DNA of 64,000 bases, taken from the NCBI RefSeq assembly GCF_002240355.1, contig NZ_CP016353.1, forward strand, positions 930,001 to 994,000, written 5' to 3'. This document shows positions 8,829-17,584 of the stretch, piece after piece. Numbering within the stretch: position 1 is the stretch's first letter; each line of letters begins with the position of its first letter. A program made the translations under genes and the position numbers. The stretch is from Prauserella marina. GTDB taxonomy: Bacteria > Actinomycetota > Actinomycetes > Mycobacteriales > Pseudonocardiaceae. The notes under the pieces were generated by a model. It made no database searches, was not told where the DNA came from, and worked only from the letters and a program-made list of their open reading frames with translations.

Positions 8829-9671
8829 CTAGCGCTGGGCCCGCAGGGTTTCGATGACCTCGTCGTCCCAGCGGTGCGTCCTGATCAACCGGTAGCGCTC
8901 GCCGGCGACCCACAGGTACGTTTCCGCCTCCGTGCGCGTGCCCACCAGGTCCGCCTGGCGCAGCATCGCCACCACCGGCACGTATTCCGACTCGTACCAG
9001 CGCGCCGCGATCGTCGCCCTGTCGAGGAAGCCGCCCTCGTCCTGCATCAGCCGGAATCCCCACGCCTCGATGTGCTCGCCGAGTTCCGCGTAGTCCCACG
9101 GATCCGACACAACGACGGCGGCGCGGGCCTCACCGGCAAGCGGCACTCTTTCGAGAAACAGCCTGCGATAGTCCTTGATCATCAGGTCGCCGCGGTACCG
9201 GATGCCGCCCGCGTCGAGCTTCGTGGTCACCCGCGTCACGTACGCCTCGATCGTGTCGAGACCGAGCGCGTGCGCCACCGAGACCCTGTGATGGCCGTCG
9301 GCGACGAAATGCAGTTCACCCACGCGGTACACCTCGATGGGCGGGATGGCCTCGCCTCGCCTGCTCGCCAGCGCGAGCCGCTCCCACCGCTGCCGCACCC
9401 TTCCCGACGTCGGCCGGAACCGCCTGTCGAAATCTCTTCCCCTGTTCACGCTGCCGACGATGGAGTCGAGCCGGATCACCCTCAGCCCGATCCGTCGCTC
9501 ACCCTCCCAGCCGAGCGCTTCGATCACCTCGTCGAAGGGCAGCATGATGTTGACGTCGTCGGGTTCGCGCCTGAGCCAGTTCGACAGCCGCGACAACACC
9601 TGCCTCCGTCGCGCCCTGAGGAAATCGTGTTCGGCGTCGGCCCTGGGAAAGCCGGTGTCTCGACTGTTCAC
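8829..9671 (-). CDS. ParB-like nuclease/sulfiredoxin-fold domain protein
   Basis: 280 aa. Residues about 110-140 (PPIEVYRVGELHFVADGHHR, then VSVAHALG) match the ParB N-terminal fold, whose DGHHR/GxHR motif binds a nucleotide. No ParB-type HTH or dimerisation domain follows; the C-terminal half is different (VVSDPWDYAELGEHIEAWGF). It is therefore not a chromosome-partitioning ParB. It starts nine bases after the phosphoesterase stop, so the two are co-transcribed. The true function is unknown; NTP binding is a family-level inference. Confidence 0.72.
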   Translation of the reverse strand: MNSRDTGFPRADAEHDFLRARRRQVLSRLSNWLRREPDDVNIMLPFDEVIEALGWEGERRIGLRVIRLDSIVGSVNRGRDFDRRFRPTSGRVRQRWERLALASRRGEAIPPIEVYRVGELHFVADGHHRVSVAHALGLDTIEAYVTRVTTKLDAGGIRYRGDLMIKDYRRLFLERVPLAGEARAAVVVSDPWDYAELGEHIEAWGFRLMQDEGGFLDRATIAARWYESEYVPVVAMLRQADLVGTRTEAETYLWVAGERYRLIRTHRWDDEVIETLRAQR

Positions 9672-9680
9672 CGTGGCTCC

Positions 9681-10364
9681 TCAGCGTGTCGGTTCCTGAT
9701 CGCGGGGACCAAGCTCAACGATGTGCGCTCCCACGACGTTGCGCACCCTGGTCGGCCCCATCCGGTGCTCGGCGACCCGCTCGCCGTGCGGATGGATGTG
9801 GCCGTGCAGCAGCCATCTCGGCCTGAGCCTGCGCACCGTGCGGTGCAGGCAGTCGAATCCCTGGTGTGCGGGATCCGGCCGGTCGCCAACGCCTCGCGGC
9901 GGTGCGTGACACAGCAACACGTCGACTCTCGGTGAGAGACTGCCCGCCCGCAAGCCTTTCCACAGCGCCTTGCGCACGAGCGTGCGAGCCCTGCGGGCCT
10001 GCTGCCGCTGCGTCCACTGATTGGGGCCAGGCCGGTAGCGCGGAGAACCACCGAGACCGGCGACGCGGATGCCGGCGACGTCGACGACGCGAGCATCGGC
10101 GTTGCCGCCGCCAAGGGGACCCGGCCAGGTGACGGGAAATCCGGCGCGCAGCGTCAGTCCGCGAAACCGTGTGAAGCCGCTCAGATCGGGATCGTGGTTG
10201 CCGGGCACGAACACGAGCGGGCAGTCGAGCGATCCCGCGAGATGGTCGAGGTAGTCGAACGGCAGATCACCTGCCGCGAGCACGAGGTCGACGGAGGGGA
10301 GGGGACCGCACCCGGTCCACAACCGCTCCTCGACCTCGTCGGCGACGACAAGTGCCCTCGGCAT
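9681..10364 (-). CDS. Calcineurin-like metallophosphoesterase
   Basis: 227 aa. Metal-ligand motifs are in order: GDLPFD, GNHDPD, LLCHAPP and HGHIHPHG. The usual first motif (D-x-H) is reduced to VADEV, so the first metal site may be altered. The family hydrolyses phosphomonoesters or diesters, often cyclic nucleotides or nucleic-acid ends; the substrate is not predictable. It lies between the microprotein gene (40 bases upstream) and the ParB-like gene (nine bases downstream) on the minus strand. Confidence 0.82.
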   Translation of the reverse strand: MPRALVVADEVEERLWTGCGPLPSVDLVLAAGDLPFDYLDHLAGSLDCPLVFVPGNHDPDLSGFTRFRGLTLRAGFPVTWPGPLGGGNADARVVDVAGIRVAGLGGSPRYRPGPNQWTQRQQARRARTLVRKALWKGLRAGSLSPRVDVLLCHAPPRGVGDRPDPAHQGFDCLHRTVRRLRPRWLLHGHIHPHGERVAEHRMGPTRVRNVVGAHIVELGPRDQEPTR

Positions 10365-10404
10365 CAGCCAAGCCTAAGCCTGGCCGGCTCGCCCGACCCG
10401 GTCG

Positions 10405-10521
10405 TTACTGCGGTCCGAGCGCGTACTCGGGGTTTGTCGCGATGACGGCGACCACGGCCACGATCCAGACGACGGCGGCGGTCAGTGCCCAGAACTTCAG
10501 GTTGGTCAGCATGCGGGACAT
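10405..10521 (-). CDS. 38-aa single-pass membrane microprotein downstream of corA
   Basis: The minus strand reads MSRMLTNLKFWAL, then a hydrophobic helix of Ala, Val, Ile and Trp (residues 12-28), then NPEYALGPQ and a stop. AGGAG sits five bases before the ATG, a near-ideal ribosome-binding site. The gene lies 52 bases after corA and 40 bases before the phosphoesterase on the same strand. It would insert as one transmembrane helix with a short polar tail. A role as a CorA-associated microprotein is a guess from position only. Confidence 0.6.
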   Translation of the reverse strand: MSRMLTNLKFWALTAAVVWIVAVVAVIATNPEYALGPQ

Positions 10522-10573
10522 GGGGACTCCTGGACGAAAATCGAAGATTCGGGAAGGGGTGGCGAGCGGGCTC

Positions 10574-11665
10574 TCAGAGCCAGCGGTTCTTCCGGAATAT
10601 TCGGTACAGCAGCAAACAGACGAGGAGGATGACCGCGACGATCATCGGATAGCCGTAGCGCGAATGCAGCTCTGGCATGTAATCGAAGTTCATGCCGTAG
10701 ATGCCGGCGAGCGCGGTGGGAACGGCGATGATCGCCGCCCACGCGGTGATCTTGCGCATGTCGGCGCTCTGCTGGAGCGTGATTTTCGCCAGCGTGGCGT
10801 CGACGAGCGTCGTGAGCAGTTCGTCGAACGACTCGACGCGTTCGGCCACCGTCGTCACGTGGTCGTGCACGTTGCGGAAGTAGGAGCGGACCTCGTCGGG
10901 CACCAGCCGGGTGTAGCCCTCGGAAAGGCGCCGCAATGGTGTCGTCAGCGGCGACACCGCACGGCGCAGTTCGAGCACCTCGCGCTTCATCAGGTAGATC
11001 TGCTCCGAGGTGACCGCGGTCCTCGGCGCGAACACCTCGGTTTCCATCTCGTCGATGTCGTCCTCGATCTTGTCCGTTACTTCGAGGAAGTGGTCGACGA
11101 CGTGGTCGGCGATGGCGTGCAGCACGGAAGCGGGGCCCGGCGTGAGCCGTTCGGGGTCGCTGTCCAGTTCTCTGCGGAGATGCGCGAGGCCCGCGTGGTT
11201 TCCGTGCCGGACGGTGATGATGAAGTCCGTGCCGAGAAACGCCATCAGCTCACCGGATTCGACGATCTCGTTGGCCGTCGTCGGCGACTGGTGCTCCACG
11301 TAGCGCACCGTGCGGAACACCATGAACAACGTGTCGTCGTAGCGTTCGAGCTTCGGGCGCTGGTGCGCGTGCACCGCGTCCTCGACCGCCAGCTCGTGCA
11401 GTCCGAAGAGGTCGGCGATGTCCTGGATCTGCTCGGCGTCCGGCTGGTGAAGGCCGATCCACACGAAACCCTCGCCGCGTTTCCTGACCTCGCTGATGGC
11501 CTCGGCCGGCGTGCGTTCGCCCTGCTGCCGCACACCGTCGATGTACATCCCGCAGTCGACGACATAGGCCGAGAGCGGGACGGGGACGGGGGTGACGGCG
11601 CTGGCCGTGCGGCTGTTCGCGCGGCCTCGGCCGCGCAAACCGCCGAGCGGGCGAATGGCAGGCAT
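10574..11665 (-). CDS. corA: CorA family magnesium/divalent cation channel
   Basis: 363 aa. The long soluble N-terminal part is followed near the end by IYGMNFDYMPEL, the GMN selectivity motif between the two terminal transmembrane helices, and a basic C-terminus (RIFRKNRWL). ATG 11665 is chosen because AGGAG lies six bases upstream; ATG 11671 would touch that site. CorA pentamers carry Mg2+ or Co2+ down the membrane potential. It is first in a minus-strand group with the microprotein, phosphoesterase and ParB-like genes. In M. tuberculosis corA also lies next to sugC. Confidence 0.93.
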   Translation of the reverse strand: MPAIRPLGGLRGRGRANSRTASAVTPVPVPLSAYVVDCGMYIDGVRQQGERTPAEAISEVRKRGEGFVWIGLHQPDAEQIQDIADLFGLHELAVEDAVHAHQRPKLERYDDTLFMVFRTVRYVEHQSPTTANEIVESGELMAFLGTDFIITVRHGNHAGLAHLRRELDSDPERLTPGPASVLHAIADHVVDHFLEVTDKIEDDIDEMETEVFAPRTAVTSEQIYLMKREVLELRRAVSPLTTPLRRLSEGYTRLVPDEVRSYFRNVHDHVTTVAERVESFDELLTTLVDATLAKITLQQSADMRKITAWAAIIAVPTALAGIYGMNFDYMPELHSRYGYPMIVAVILLVCLLLYRIFRKNRWL

Positions 11666-11980
11666 GACCATCTCCTGGCTGTGACGCGTGAAGGATGACT
11701 ACGCGCCGGCGGATTCCGATCCGCTCGGCACTGCCAGCGCCCCGCCGATATGCGGTAGGCCGTGCCTCAGAGGTGGTGCGGAATACCGACCACGATCGAG
11801 GGGACGCCGGCTGAACTAGGGAGCGGACTATCGCCACTACTCATCTGCGTCCTCACCTCCTCGGGTCGGCGGGTGGTGTTGCTCGCGTTGACGTGCCGAG
11901 CACCAATGGTCAAGGGTACTCCTCAACATCACCCAACGTCGCCGCAGGGCGGTGTGACGTTACCGCGAGGAGGTCCAGAC
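11666..11980. promoter_or_regulatory. 315-base divergent region between corA and maoC
   Basis: No convincing gene. It must hold the promoters of corA (minus) and the MaoC gene (plus). A short hairpin GCGGAT-TCCG-ATCCGC (11709-11724) lies 44 bases before the corA start. The corA leader read on the minus strand is long and contains several GC-rich complementary segments, so a structured 5' leader is possible. AGGAGG (11968-11973) is the ribosome-binding site of the MaoC gene. Confidence 0.5.
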
Positions 11981-12484
11981 GTGCAGTTCGGACGATACTT
12001 CGAGGAGTTCGATGTCGGCGCGGTCTACAAGCACTGGCCGGGAAAGACGGTCACCGAATACGACGACCATCTGTTCTGCCTGCTGACCATGAATCACCAC
12101 CCGTTGCATCTCGACGCGCATTACGCGGGGGAGACGACGGACTTCGGCAAGAACGTGGTCGTCGGCAACTACATCTATTCGCTGCTGCTGGGAATGTCGG
12201 TTCCCGACGTATCGGGCAAGGCCATCGCCAACCTCGAAGTCGAGTCGCTGAAACACGTCAAACCGACGTTCCACGGCGACACCATCTACGGTGAGACGGA
12301 AGTGCTCGACAAGACGCCGTCGACGTCGAAGGACGATCGGGGAGTGGTCTACGTCGAGACCCGCGGTTACAAGCAGGACGGTCTCATCGTGTGCACGTTC
12401 CGGAGGAAAGTGATGGTTCCCAAGCGTTCCTACGGCGAGAGACGCGGCGGGGAACAACCAGGGCGCCCGGTGCCCCATGAGTGA
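11981..12484 (+). CDS. MaoC-like hotdog-fold dehydratase
   Basis: 167 aa. GTG 11981 is set by AGGAGG seven bases upstream. The hydratase 2 motif is visible as MNHHPLHLDAHYA, followed by TDFGKNVVVGNYIYSLLLG, the usual hotdog central helix. Such proteins hydrate or dehydrate enoyl-CoA thioesters. The physiological substrate is unknown. An acyl-CoA ligase lies two genes downstream and fits with acyl-CoA metabolism. The gene overlaps the DUF2332 gene by eight bases. Confidence 0.85.
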   Translation: MQFGRYFEEFDVGAVYKHWPGKTVTEYDDHLFCLLTMNHHPLHLDAHYAGETTDFGKNVVVGNYIYSLLLGMSVPDVSGKAIANLEVESLKHVKPTFHGDTIYGETEVLDKTPSTSKDDRGVVYVETRGYKQDGLIVCTFRRKVMVPKRSYGERRGGEQPGRPVPHE

Positions 12485-13583
12485 TCTCGACACGATCAAA
12501 CACCGGCTTCGCCGGTTCGCCGAACACGACGCGAACGGTGTTTCGCCGCTGTACGAGCATCTGGCCGCCCAAGCCGCCGACGACGACGAGGTCGCCTCGC
12601 TGCTGACGGCGGCGCAAGGGGAAGAGGCACATCCGACGCTGCTGCTCGCCGCGGCACACCGGCTCGTGCAGGCCGATCCCATCCACCCGTTGTCGCGGTA
12701 TTACCCCTCACTCGGCGGTTTCGACGGCGTCGACAGCCAGACCTGGCCGCTGTTCCGCGAGTTTCTGCTCGAACGGGCGGACAAGGTTCGTGATCTCGTC
12801 GGGAGCCGGTTCACGCAGACCAACGAGGTCCGCAGGGCGGCCGTGCTGTACCCGGCGATCGCGATGGTCGCCAAACAGGCGCGCGGCAAGGTCGGCCTCC
12901 TCGAAGTGGGCTGTAGCGCCGGGCTTTTGCTTGGCCTGGACCGGTTCTCCTACCAGTACCAGTGCGATGGTGGTGAGCAGATCACCGCCGGACCTGCCAA
13001 GACACCCGTCGGCCTTCACTGCGCGCTGGAACTCGGCGAGGGCGCCGTAACCCCCAAGGTGCCCAAGAAACTGACCGTCGGCGCCAAGGTGGGACTCGAC
13101 CGCTCGCCCGTCGACGCCGCCGACGAGGACGAACTGGCCTGGCTCGAAGCGTGTGTGTGGGCCGATCAGCCCGATCGCATCCGGTTGTTGCGTACGGCGG
13201 CAGCCGCGCAGCGCAAGGACGTGCCCGAACTGGTCGAGGGGGACGCGGTCGACGACCTGGCGAGGGCAGCGGCGCGCGTTCCCGCCGAACTGCCGCTCGT
13301 CGTCTTCACCAGTCACCTGCTCGCCTACTTCTCCGTTCAGCGTAGGCAGGACTTCGTCTCGGCGCTCGCGCGACTCGCCTCCGACCGTCCACTGTGGTGG
13401 GTCATGCTGGACGGCTACGAGGTCGGGCTCTCGCACGTCCTCCCGGGAAGGGACGAACTCGCCTTCGCGCGGACCGCGCAGGCGACCCTGGGCGTCGCCA
13501 AGTGGGATGGCGGTACGGCGCAGGGGCAGGCGCTGGCGCTCGCGGGAGCGCACGGGCAGCGGATGACCTGGCTCGCCGGGTAG
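12477..13583 (+). CDS. DUF2332 family protein
   Basis: 368 aa. The N-terminus (IKHRLRRFAEHDANGVSPLY, then LAAQAADDDEV) and the segment LLEVGCSAGLLLGLDRF are characteristic of DUF2332. That segment resembles the glycine-rich SAM-binding loop of methyltransferases (E-V-G-x-S-A-G), so the fold may be Rossmann-like. No activity is established. ATG 12477 lies inside the end of the MaoC gene, so translation is coupled. Confidence 0.8.
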   Translation: MSDLDTIKHRLRRFAEHDANGVSPLYEHLAAQAADDDEVASLLTAAQGEEAHPTLLLAAAHRLVQADPIHPLSRYYPSLGGFDGVDSQTWPLFREFLLERADKVRDLVGSRFTQTNEVRRAAVLYPAIAMVAKQARGKVGLLEVGCSAGLLLGLDRFSYQYQCDGGEQITAGPAKTPVGLHCALELGEGAVTPKVPKKLTVGAKVGLDRSPVDAADEDELAWLEACVWADQPDRIRLLRTAAAAQRKDVPELVEGDAVDDLARAAARVPAELPLVVFTSHLLAYFSVQRRQDFVSALARLASDRPLWWVMLDGYEVGLSHVLPGRDELAFARTAQATLGVAKWDGGTAQGQALALAGAHGQRMTWLAG

Positions 13584-13602
13584 CGTTTTCCGCCTTTCGT
13601 TC

Positions 13603-13614
13603 GACTCGCGAGTC
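13603..13614. promoter_or_regulatory. Perfect 12-bp palindrome before acyl-CoA ligase gene
   Basis: GACTCGCGAGTC lies 36 bases before the ATG of the ligase gene, in the 67-base gap after DUF2332. It could be an operator; chance occurrence is possible in GC-rich DNA. Confidence 0.3.
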
Positions 13615-13650
13615 TTGTGACCGGCGTCCCCGATCGAGAAGGATGTGTGA

Positions 13651-15270
13651 ATGGGCGCCGCCGACGACACCTGGTACACGCCGCTGACCCCGCTGGCGTT
13701 CCTCGAACGCTCGGCCGAGGTGTTCGCCGACAAGGTCGCGATCTCCTACGGCGACCGGAAGGTGAGCTACCGCGAGTTCGCCGACGAGGTCACCAGGGTC
13801 GCTCACGGGCTGAGGGCGGCGGGAGTCGGGCCCGGCGACCGGGTGGCGTACCTGCTGCCCAACATCCCGGAGATGCTTGTCGCGCACTTCGCCGTTCCGC
13901 TGGCCGGCGGGGTGCTCGTCGCGATCAACACGAGGCTGGCTCCGGCCGAGATCCGCTACATCCTCGAACACTCGGGGGCCAAGGTGCTCGTCGTCGACTC
14001 GGCGCTGCACCGCTCGCTGCCGGAGCGCTCGCCGGTGACCGAGATCGTGACCGTCACCGATCCCGCGACAGGGGTCGCGCCCGACCCGGCCGTCGGCGGG
14101 ATCTCCTACGCCGGTCTGCTCGCCCTCGGCGGTGACGAACCGCTCCCGTGGACCGTCGCCGACGAACGCTCCACCATCTCCATCAACTACACCTCGGGCA
14201 CGACGGGCAGGCCGAAGGGTGTGATGTACCACCACAGGGGCGCCTACTTGAACTCGCTCGCCGAGGTCATCCACTCGGCGCACAGCCCAGGTTCGCGATA
14301 TCTGTGGACGCTGCCGATGTTCCATTGCAACGGCTGGTGCACCCCGTGGGCGGTCACGGCGGCCGGTGGCACGCACGTGTGCCTACGCGCGATCGACGCG
14401 GGCGAGATCTGGCGCCTGCTTGACGAGGAAGGCGTCACCCACCTCAACGGGGCGCCCACGGTGCTCAACACGATCGCCAACCACGACGGCGCTCACCCGC
14501 TTTCCCGTGAGGTCGTCGTGACGACGGCGGGTGCCCCGCCGAGCCCGACCGTCATCAAGCGGATGTCGGCGCTTGGCGCCCGGCTGGTTCACGTGTACGG
14601 ACTCACCGAGACCTACGGGCCCTACACCGTGTGCGAGTGGCAGGACGGCTGGCTCAGGCTCGACGTCGAGGAGCGCAGCGGGCTGCTGGCGAGGCAGGGG
14701 GTCGGCATGGTCGTCACCGACGGGGTGAGGGTCGTCGCCGACGACATGACCGACGTGCCGAGGGACGGCGTCACGATGGGCGAGGTCGTCATGCGCGGCA
14801 ACAACGTGATGTCTGGCTACTTCGGCGACCCCGAGGCGACCGCGCACGCGTTCAGGGGCGGCTGGTTTCACTCGGGTGACCTCGGCGTGTGGCATCCCGA
14901 CGGCTACATCGAACTGAGGGACAGAGCGAAGGACATCATCGTGTCGGGAGGGGAGAACATCTCGACCATCGAGGTGGAGGCCGCGCTCGACTCGCACCCC
15001 GCCGTGCTGGAGGTCGCCGTCGTCGGCGTCCCGCACGAGAAGTGGGGTGAGCGTCCCAAGGCGTACGTCGTGCTGAGAAAGGACCCCGAAAGTGCGGGGA
15101 CCACGGAGGAGGAGTTGCTGGGCCACGTTCGTGGACTGATAGCCGGGTACAAGGTTCCCGAGGTCGTCGAGTTCGTCGCCGAGCTGCCGAAGACCTCGAC
15201 GGGCAAGATCCAGAAGTTCCAATTGAGGGAACGTGACTGGGCAGGGCAGGCCACCCGGGTCAAGGGTTAG
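13651..15270 (+). CDS. Acyl-CoA synthetase (AMP-binding, FadD/DmdB type)
   Basis: 539 aa. The ATP/AMP loop is [12 protein letters not shown]; the A5 motif [13 protein letters not shown]7 region [22 protein letters not shown] and A8 hinge [12 protein letters not shown] are all present. The A10 lysine is in [13 protein letters not shown]. It should activate a fatty or other carboxylic acid to the acyl-AMP and then the CoA thioester. The close match to the medium/long-chain and methylmercaptopropionate ligase group does not fix the substrate. AGAAGGA (13637-13643) serves ATG 13651. The 3' end overlaps the convergent NUDIX gene by four bases. Confidence 0.9.
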   Translation: MGAADDTWYTPLTPLAFLERSAEVFADKVAISYGDRKVSYREFADEVTRVAHGLRAAGVGPGDRVAYLLPNIPEMLVAHFAVPLAGGVLVAINTRLAPAEIRYILEHSGAKVLVVDSALHRSLPERSPVTEIVTVTDPATGVAPDPAVGGISYAGLLALGGDEPLPWTVADERSTISINYTSGTTGRPKGVMYHHRGAYLNSLAEVIHSAHSPGSRYLWTLPMFHCNGWCTPWAVTAAGGTHVCLRAIDAGEIWRLLDEEGVTHLNGAPTVLNTIANHDGAHPLSREVVVTTAGAPPSPTVIKRMSALGARLVHVYGLTETYGPYTVCEWQDGWLRLDVEERSGLLARQGVGMVVTDGVRVVADDMTDVPRDGVTMGEVVMRGNNVMSGYFGDPEATAHAFRGGWFHSGDLGVWHPDGYIELRDRAKDIIVSGGENISTIEVEAALDSHPAVLEVAVVGVPHEKWGERPKAYVVLRKDPESAGTTEEELLGHVRGLIAGYKVPEVVEFVAELPKTSTGKIQKFQLRERDWAGQATRVKG

Positions 15271-15665
15271 GAGTGTGGAAGAGCACTCCAGTCACGCAGT
15301 GTGTCGGCCAACCCATCAGAGAGTGCACCCCTGTCCTCCAGAACGGCGAATCCGGCCGCGTCGATCCAGAGCGCGTCTTCGGCGTCGTCTCCCGCGGCGA
15401 GTTCGCCACCGCGCACCGTGCAGCGGTAGTCGAAGATCTCGTAGCTGCCGATGACGAGGTCGCCGACCAGCTCACCCGGCTCCACGTGCAGACCGGTTTC
15501 CTCCAGCACTTCCCGCACGACGGCGGCGGCGTCGGTCTCGCCGCGCTCGACCCTGCCTCCCGGAAGCGACCACTTTCCGCGTGCCGGTTCGTTCCGCCTT
15601 TTGATCAACAGGAGCCGACCGGCCTCGTCGTGAACGAGGCCTCCGACACACCGTTCCATGTGCAT
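15267..15665 (-). CDS. NUDIX hydrolase
   Basis: 132 aa. The Nudix box is complete: [20 protein letters not shown] followed by ETGL, giving the G-x5-E-x7-R-E-x2-E-E-x-G pattern for Mg2+-dependent cleavage of X-linked nucleoside diphosphates. It is a single-domain protein of typical size. The substrate is not predictable. It is transcribed toward the acyl-CoA ligase gene and their stop codons overlap, so the two 3' ends are antisense to each other. Confidence 0.9.
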   Translation of the reverse strand: MHMERCVGGLVHDEAGRLLLIKRRNEPARGKWSLPGGRVERGETDAAAVVREVLEETGLHVEPGELVGDLVIGSYEIFDYRCTVRGGELAAGDDAEDALWIDAAGFAVLEDRGALSDGLADTLRDWSALPHS

Positions 15666-15823
15666 GTGGCCTCCAATTTTTCACGCTCTGTAGTCAACTA
15701 GACCGATTTGCGCAGCCTACTGACCCAAGCGCAGGACTTTCCTCCCGTAACACTGCGCAGTGCGGTACAAACTTAGTGGCACCTTGCCATCAGGTCTGCA
15801 ATCGAGAGACGGGATTGATCGCC

Positions 15824-15985
15824 GTGAACGCGAAAAAGCTTGCGGGACTCGCTGCCCTCGCGTTGATCTTGTTCTTCGTGATCGCCCAGCCAGGCAACGC
15901 AGCGGGCCTCGTCAACAACGTGATCGGCTTCCTGCGGGAGGCTGCCGAAGCTGTGATCACCTTCGTGAGCAACATATTCAGCTGA
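15824..15985 (+). CDS. Small hypothetical secreted or membrane peptide (53 aa)
   Basis: GTG 15824 gives MNAKKLAGLAALALILFFVI, then AQPGNAAGLVNNVIGF and AAEAVITFVSNIFS. The first 25 residues look like a signal peptide with an AxA-like cleavage context (GNA-A), leaving an amphipathic helix of about 28 residues. It lies 20 bases before a PH-domain membrane protein gene. The family is not known to me. The upstream start (15776) would lengthen it by 16 residues but breaks the signal-peptide look. Confidence 0.6.
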   Translation: MNAKKLAGLAALALILFFVIAQPGNAAGLVNNVIGFLREAAEAVITFVSNIFS

Positions 15986-16005
15986 TTCGGCGCTAGTCTT
16001 CCTAT

Positions 16006-16569
16006 ATGTTCGCGCCGCGCGACCCAGACGAGTACCTCCTCGAAACCGAGCGACGAGTAATCCGGATCAGACGGCATTGGTCCTGTCTGGCCTGGGACAT
16101 GTTCGAGGCCCTTGCCCTCATCGCCATTTGCGTGATGGTGTCCTACATCCTGCCGCCGGCGATGTGGATCGTGCAGAACATCCTCTGGTATCTCGCGCTG
16201 GTCGTCGTGCTGCGCTTCGCATACAAGGTCATCGAGTGGTGGGTCGAACGGCTCGTCGTCACCGACAAGCGGTTCATCATGACCACGGGTGTGTGGACGA
16301 CCAAGGTGCTGATGATGCCCATCACCAAGGTCACCGACCTCACCTACGAGCGCACCTTCTGGGGCCGCATGCTCGGGTACGGCACGACGGTCGTCGAGTC
16401 GGCGGGGCAGATCCAGGCGCTGAACCGCATCGAGTACCTGCCGCGCCCCGAAGAGTTCTACGACACCATTTCGGACCTGGTCTTCGGAGACAAGCAGAAG
16501 CAGGCGGAGCGGTTCTCGATGATCAAGGCGCAGCGGGCGGCGCGAGGCAAGAAACGGATGGTCGGCTGA
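16006..16569 (+). CDS. Membrane-anchored bacterial PH-domain protein
   Basis: 187 aa. Two transmembrane helices (about residues 28-70) are followed by a bPH2 (YdbS/YdbT-like) domain: ERLVVTDKRFIMTTGVWTTK, then VLMMPITKVTDLTYERTFWG, ending near VESAGQI. The motif 'TDKRF' with an aromatic/valine sheet is typical. It is intracellular and membrane-bound; its role is unknown. ATG 16006 has no Shine-Dalgarno and the upstream CTAGTCTTCCTAT may be a -10 region, so it may be leaderless. The C-terminus is basic. Confidence 0.78.
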   Translation: MFAPRDPDEYLLETERRVIRIRRHWSCLAWDMFEALALIAICVMVSYILPPAMWIVQNILWYLALVVVLRFAYKVIEWWVERLVVTDKRFIMTTGVWTTKVLMMPITKVTDLTYERTFWGRMLGYGTTVVESAGQIQALNRIEYLPRPEEFYDTISDLVFGDKQKQAERFSMIKAQRAARGKKRMVG

Positions 16570-16593
16570 GCCCGTCGCCGCCGCCGCAGGACA

Positions 16594-17463
16594 ATGGCCT
16601 GTGTGCGCATCGACCTGCATACCCACTCGAACGTCTCGGACGGCACCGACACCCCGGCTGAACTCGTCGCCGTGGCGGCGGAGGCCGGTCTCGACGTGCT
16701 GGCTCTGACCGACCACGACACGACGGCCGGATGGCGGGAGGCCGCCGCCGCGCTGCCGAAAGGCCTGCGGCTGGTTCCCGGCGCCGAGTTGTCTTGCGAG
16801 TCGGTTGACGCGTACGGGCGGAAGGTGAGCGTGCACATGCTGGCCTACCTTTTCGACCCGACCTCGCCCGCGATCGTCGAGGAGCAGCGGCGACTGCGCG
16901 CGCAGCGGAGGGCGCGGTTGCGTGCGATGGCGGTGCGGATGGCGGAGGACGGGCTGCCCGTCGACGCCGACGAGATACTCGGCCTGCTCGCCGACGACGC
17001 ACCGGCGGGCCGCCCGCATCTGGCGCAGGCGCTGGTGAGGGCCGGGGTGGTCAGCACGGTGGACGAGGCGTTCGCCAGCTTTCTCGGCAACGGGCGCGGG
17101 TATTACCTGGCCAGGACGGACACTCCCGTCGAGGAAGCCATCGACATGATCAGCGCGGCCGGCGGAGTGACCGTGCTCGCACATCCGTTCGCGATCACGA
17201 GGGGGCCGACGGTGACGCCGGAGGTGATCACCGCACTCGCGGCGCGCGGCCTGACGGGTATCGAGGTCGACCACCCCAACCACGACGAGGAGACGAGGGC
17301 GAGGCTGCGGGATCTCGCCAAGGAACTGGACCTGGTGCGCACGGGGTCCAGCGACTATCACGGCACGAACAAGAGCATCGCGATCGGCCAGGAGACGACG
17401 GAGCCAGAGGAGTTCGAGGAGCTGGTCGCCCGTTCGTCGGGCGTGCCGGTCTTCGCGGGCTGA
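16594..17463 (+). CDS. PHP-domain metal-dependent phosphoesterase (TrpH/YciV-like)
   Basis: 289 aa. Metal ligands of the PHP fold are visible: DLHTHSNVSDG, then LALTDHDTTAGW, GAELSC, VLAHPFA and SSDYHG. In related enzymes this fold acts as 3',5'-nucleoside bisphosphatase or as a 5'-3' exoribonuclease on RNA (RNase AM). Either activity is possible. ATG 16594 is only three bases from AGGA; GTG 16603 (MRIDLHTHS) fits the family N-terminus and may be the true start. The gene ends just before a palindromic repeat. Confidence 0.85.
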   Translation: MACVRIDLHTHSNVSDGTDTPAELVAVAAEAGLDVLALTDHDTTAGWREAAAALPKGLRLVPGAELSCESVDAYGRKVSVHMLAYLFDPTSPAIVEEQRRLRAQRRARLRAMAVRMAEDGLPVDADEILGLLADDAPAGRPHLAQALVRAGVVSTVDEAFASFLGNGRGYYLARTDTPVEEAIDMISAAGGVTVLAHPFAITRGPTVTPEVITALAARGLTGIEVDHPNHDEETRARLRDLAKELDLVRTGSSDYHGTNKSIAIGQETTEPEEFEELVARSSGVPVFAG

Positions 17464-17482
17464 GCGGCGAGAGCGATAGCGG

Positions 17483-17519
17483 GGGAGCTTTGCTGCCGTT
17501 TGGCGATAGCAAAGCTCCC
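17483..17519. repeat. Imperfect copy of a dispersed GGGAGCTTTGCTGCC palindrome
   Basis: GGGAGCTTTGCT (17483-17494) pairs with AGCAAAGCTCCC (17508-17519) across a 13-base loop. The 19 bases GGGAGCTTTGCTGCCGTTT recur at 31491-31509 in a much longer perfect palindrome. It lies between the PHP gene and the nuclease gene, both on the plus strand, and could end transcription of the former. Confidence 0.75.
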
Positions 17520-17584
17520 TTGCTTCGACCCGGGCCGGAAAAGGTGTCGGTGGCCTCGCCTACCCTGTGTCCGAGGTGATGTGC

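Noticed and set aside
8829-9671. Chromosome-partitioning ParB
   Set aside because: No HTH, no dimerisation domain, no parA and no parS palindromes nearby; only the N-terminal fold is shared.
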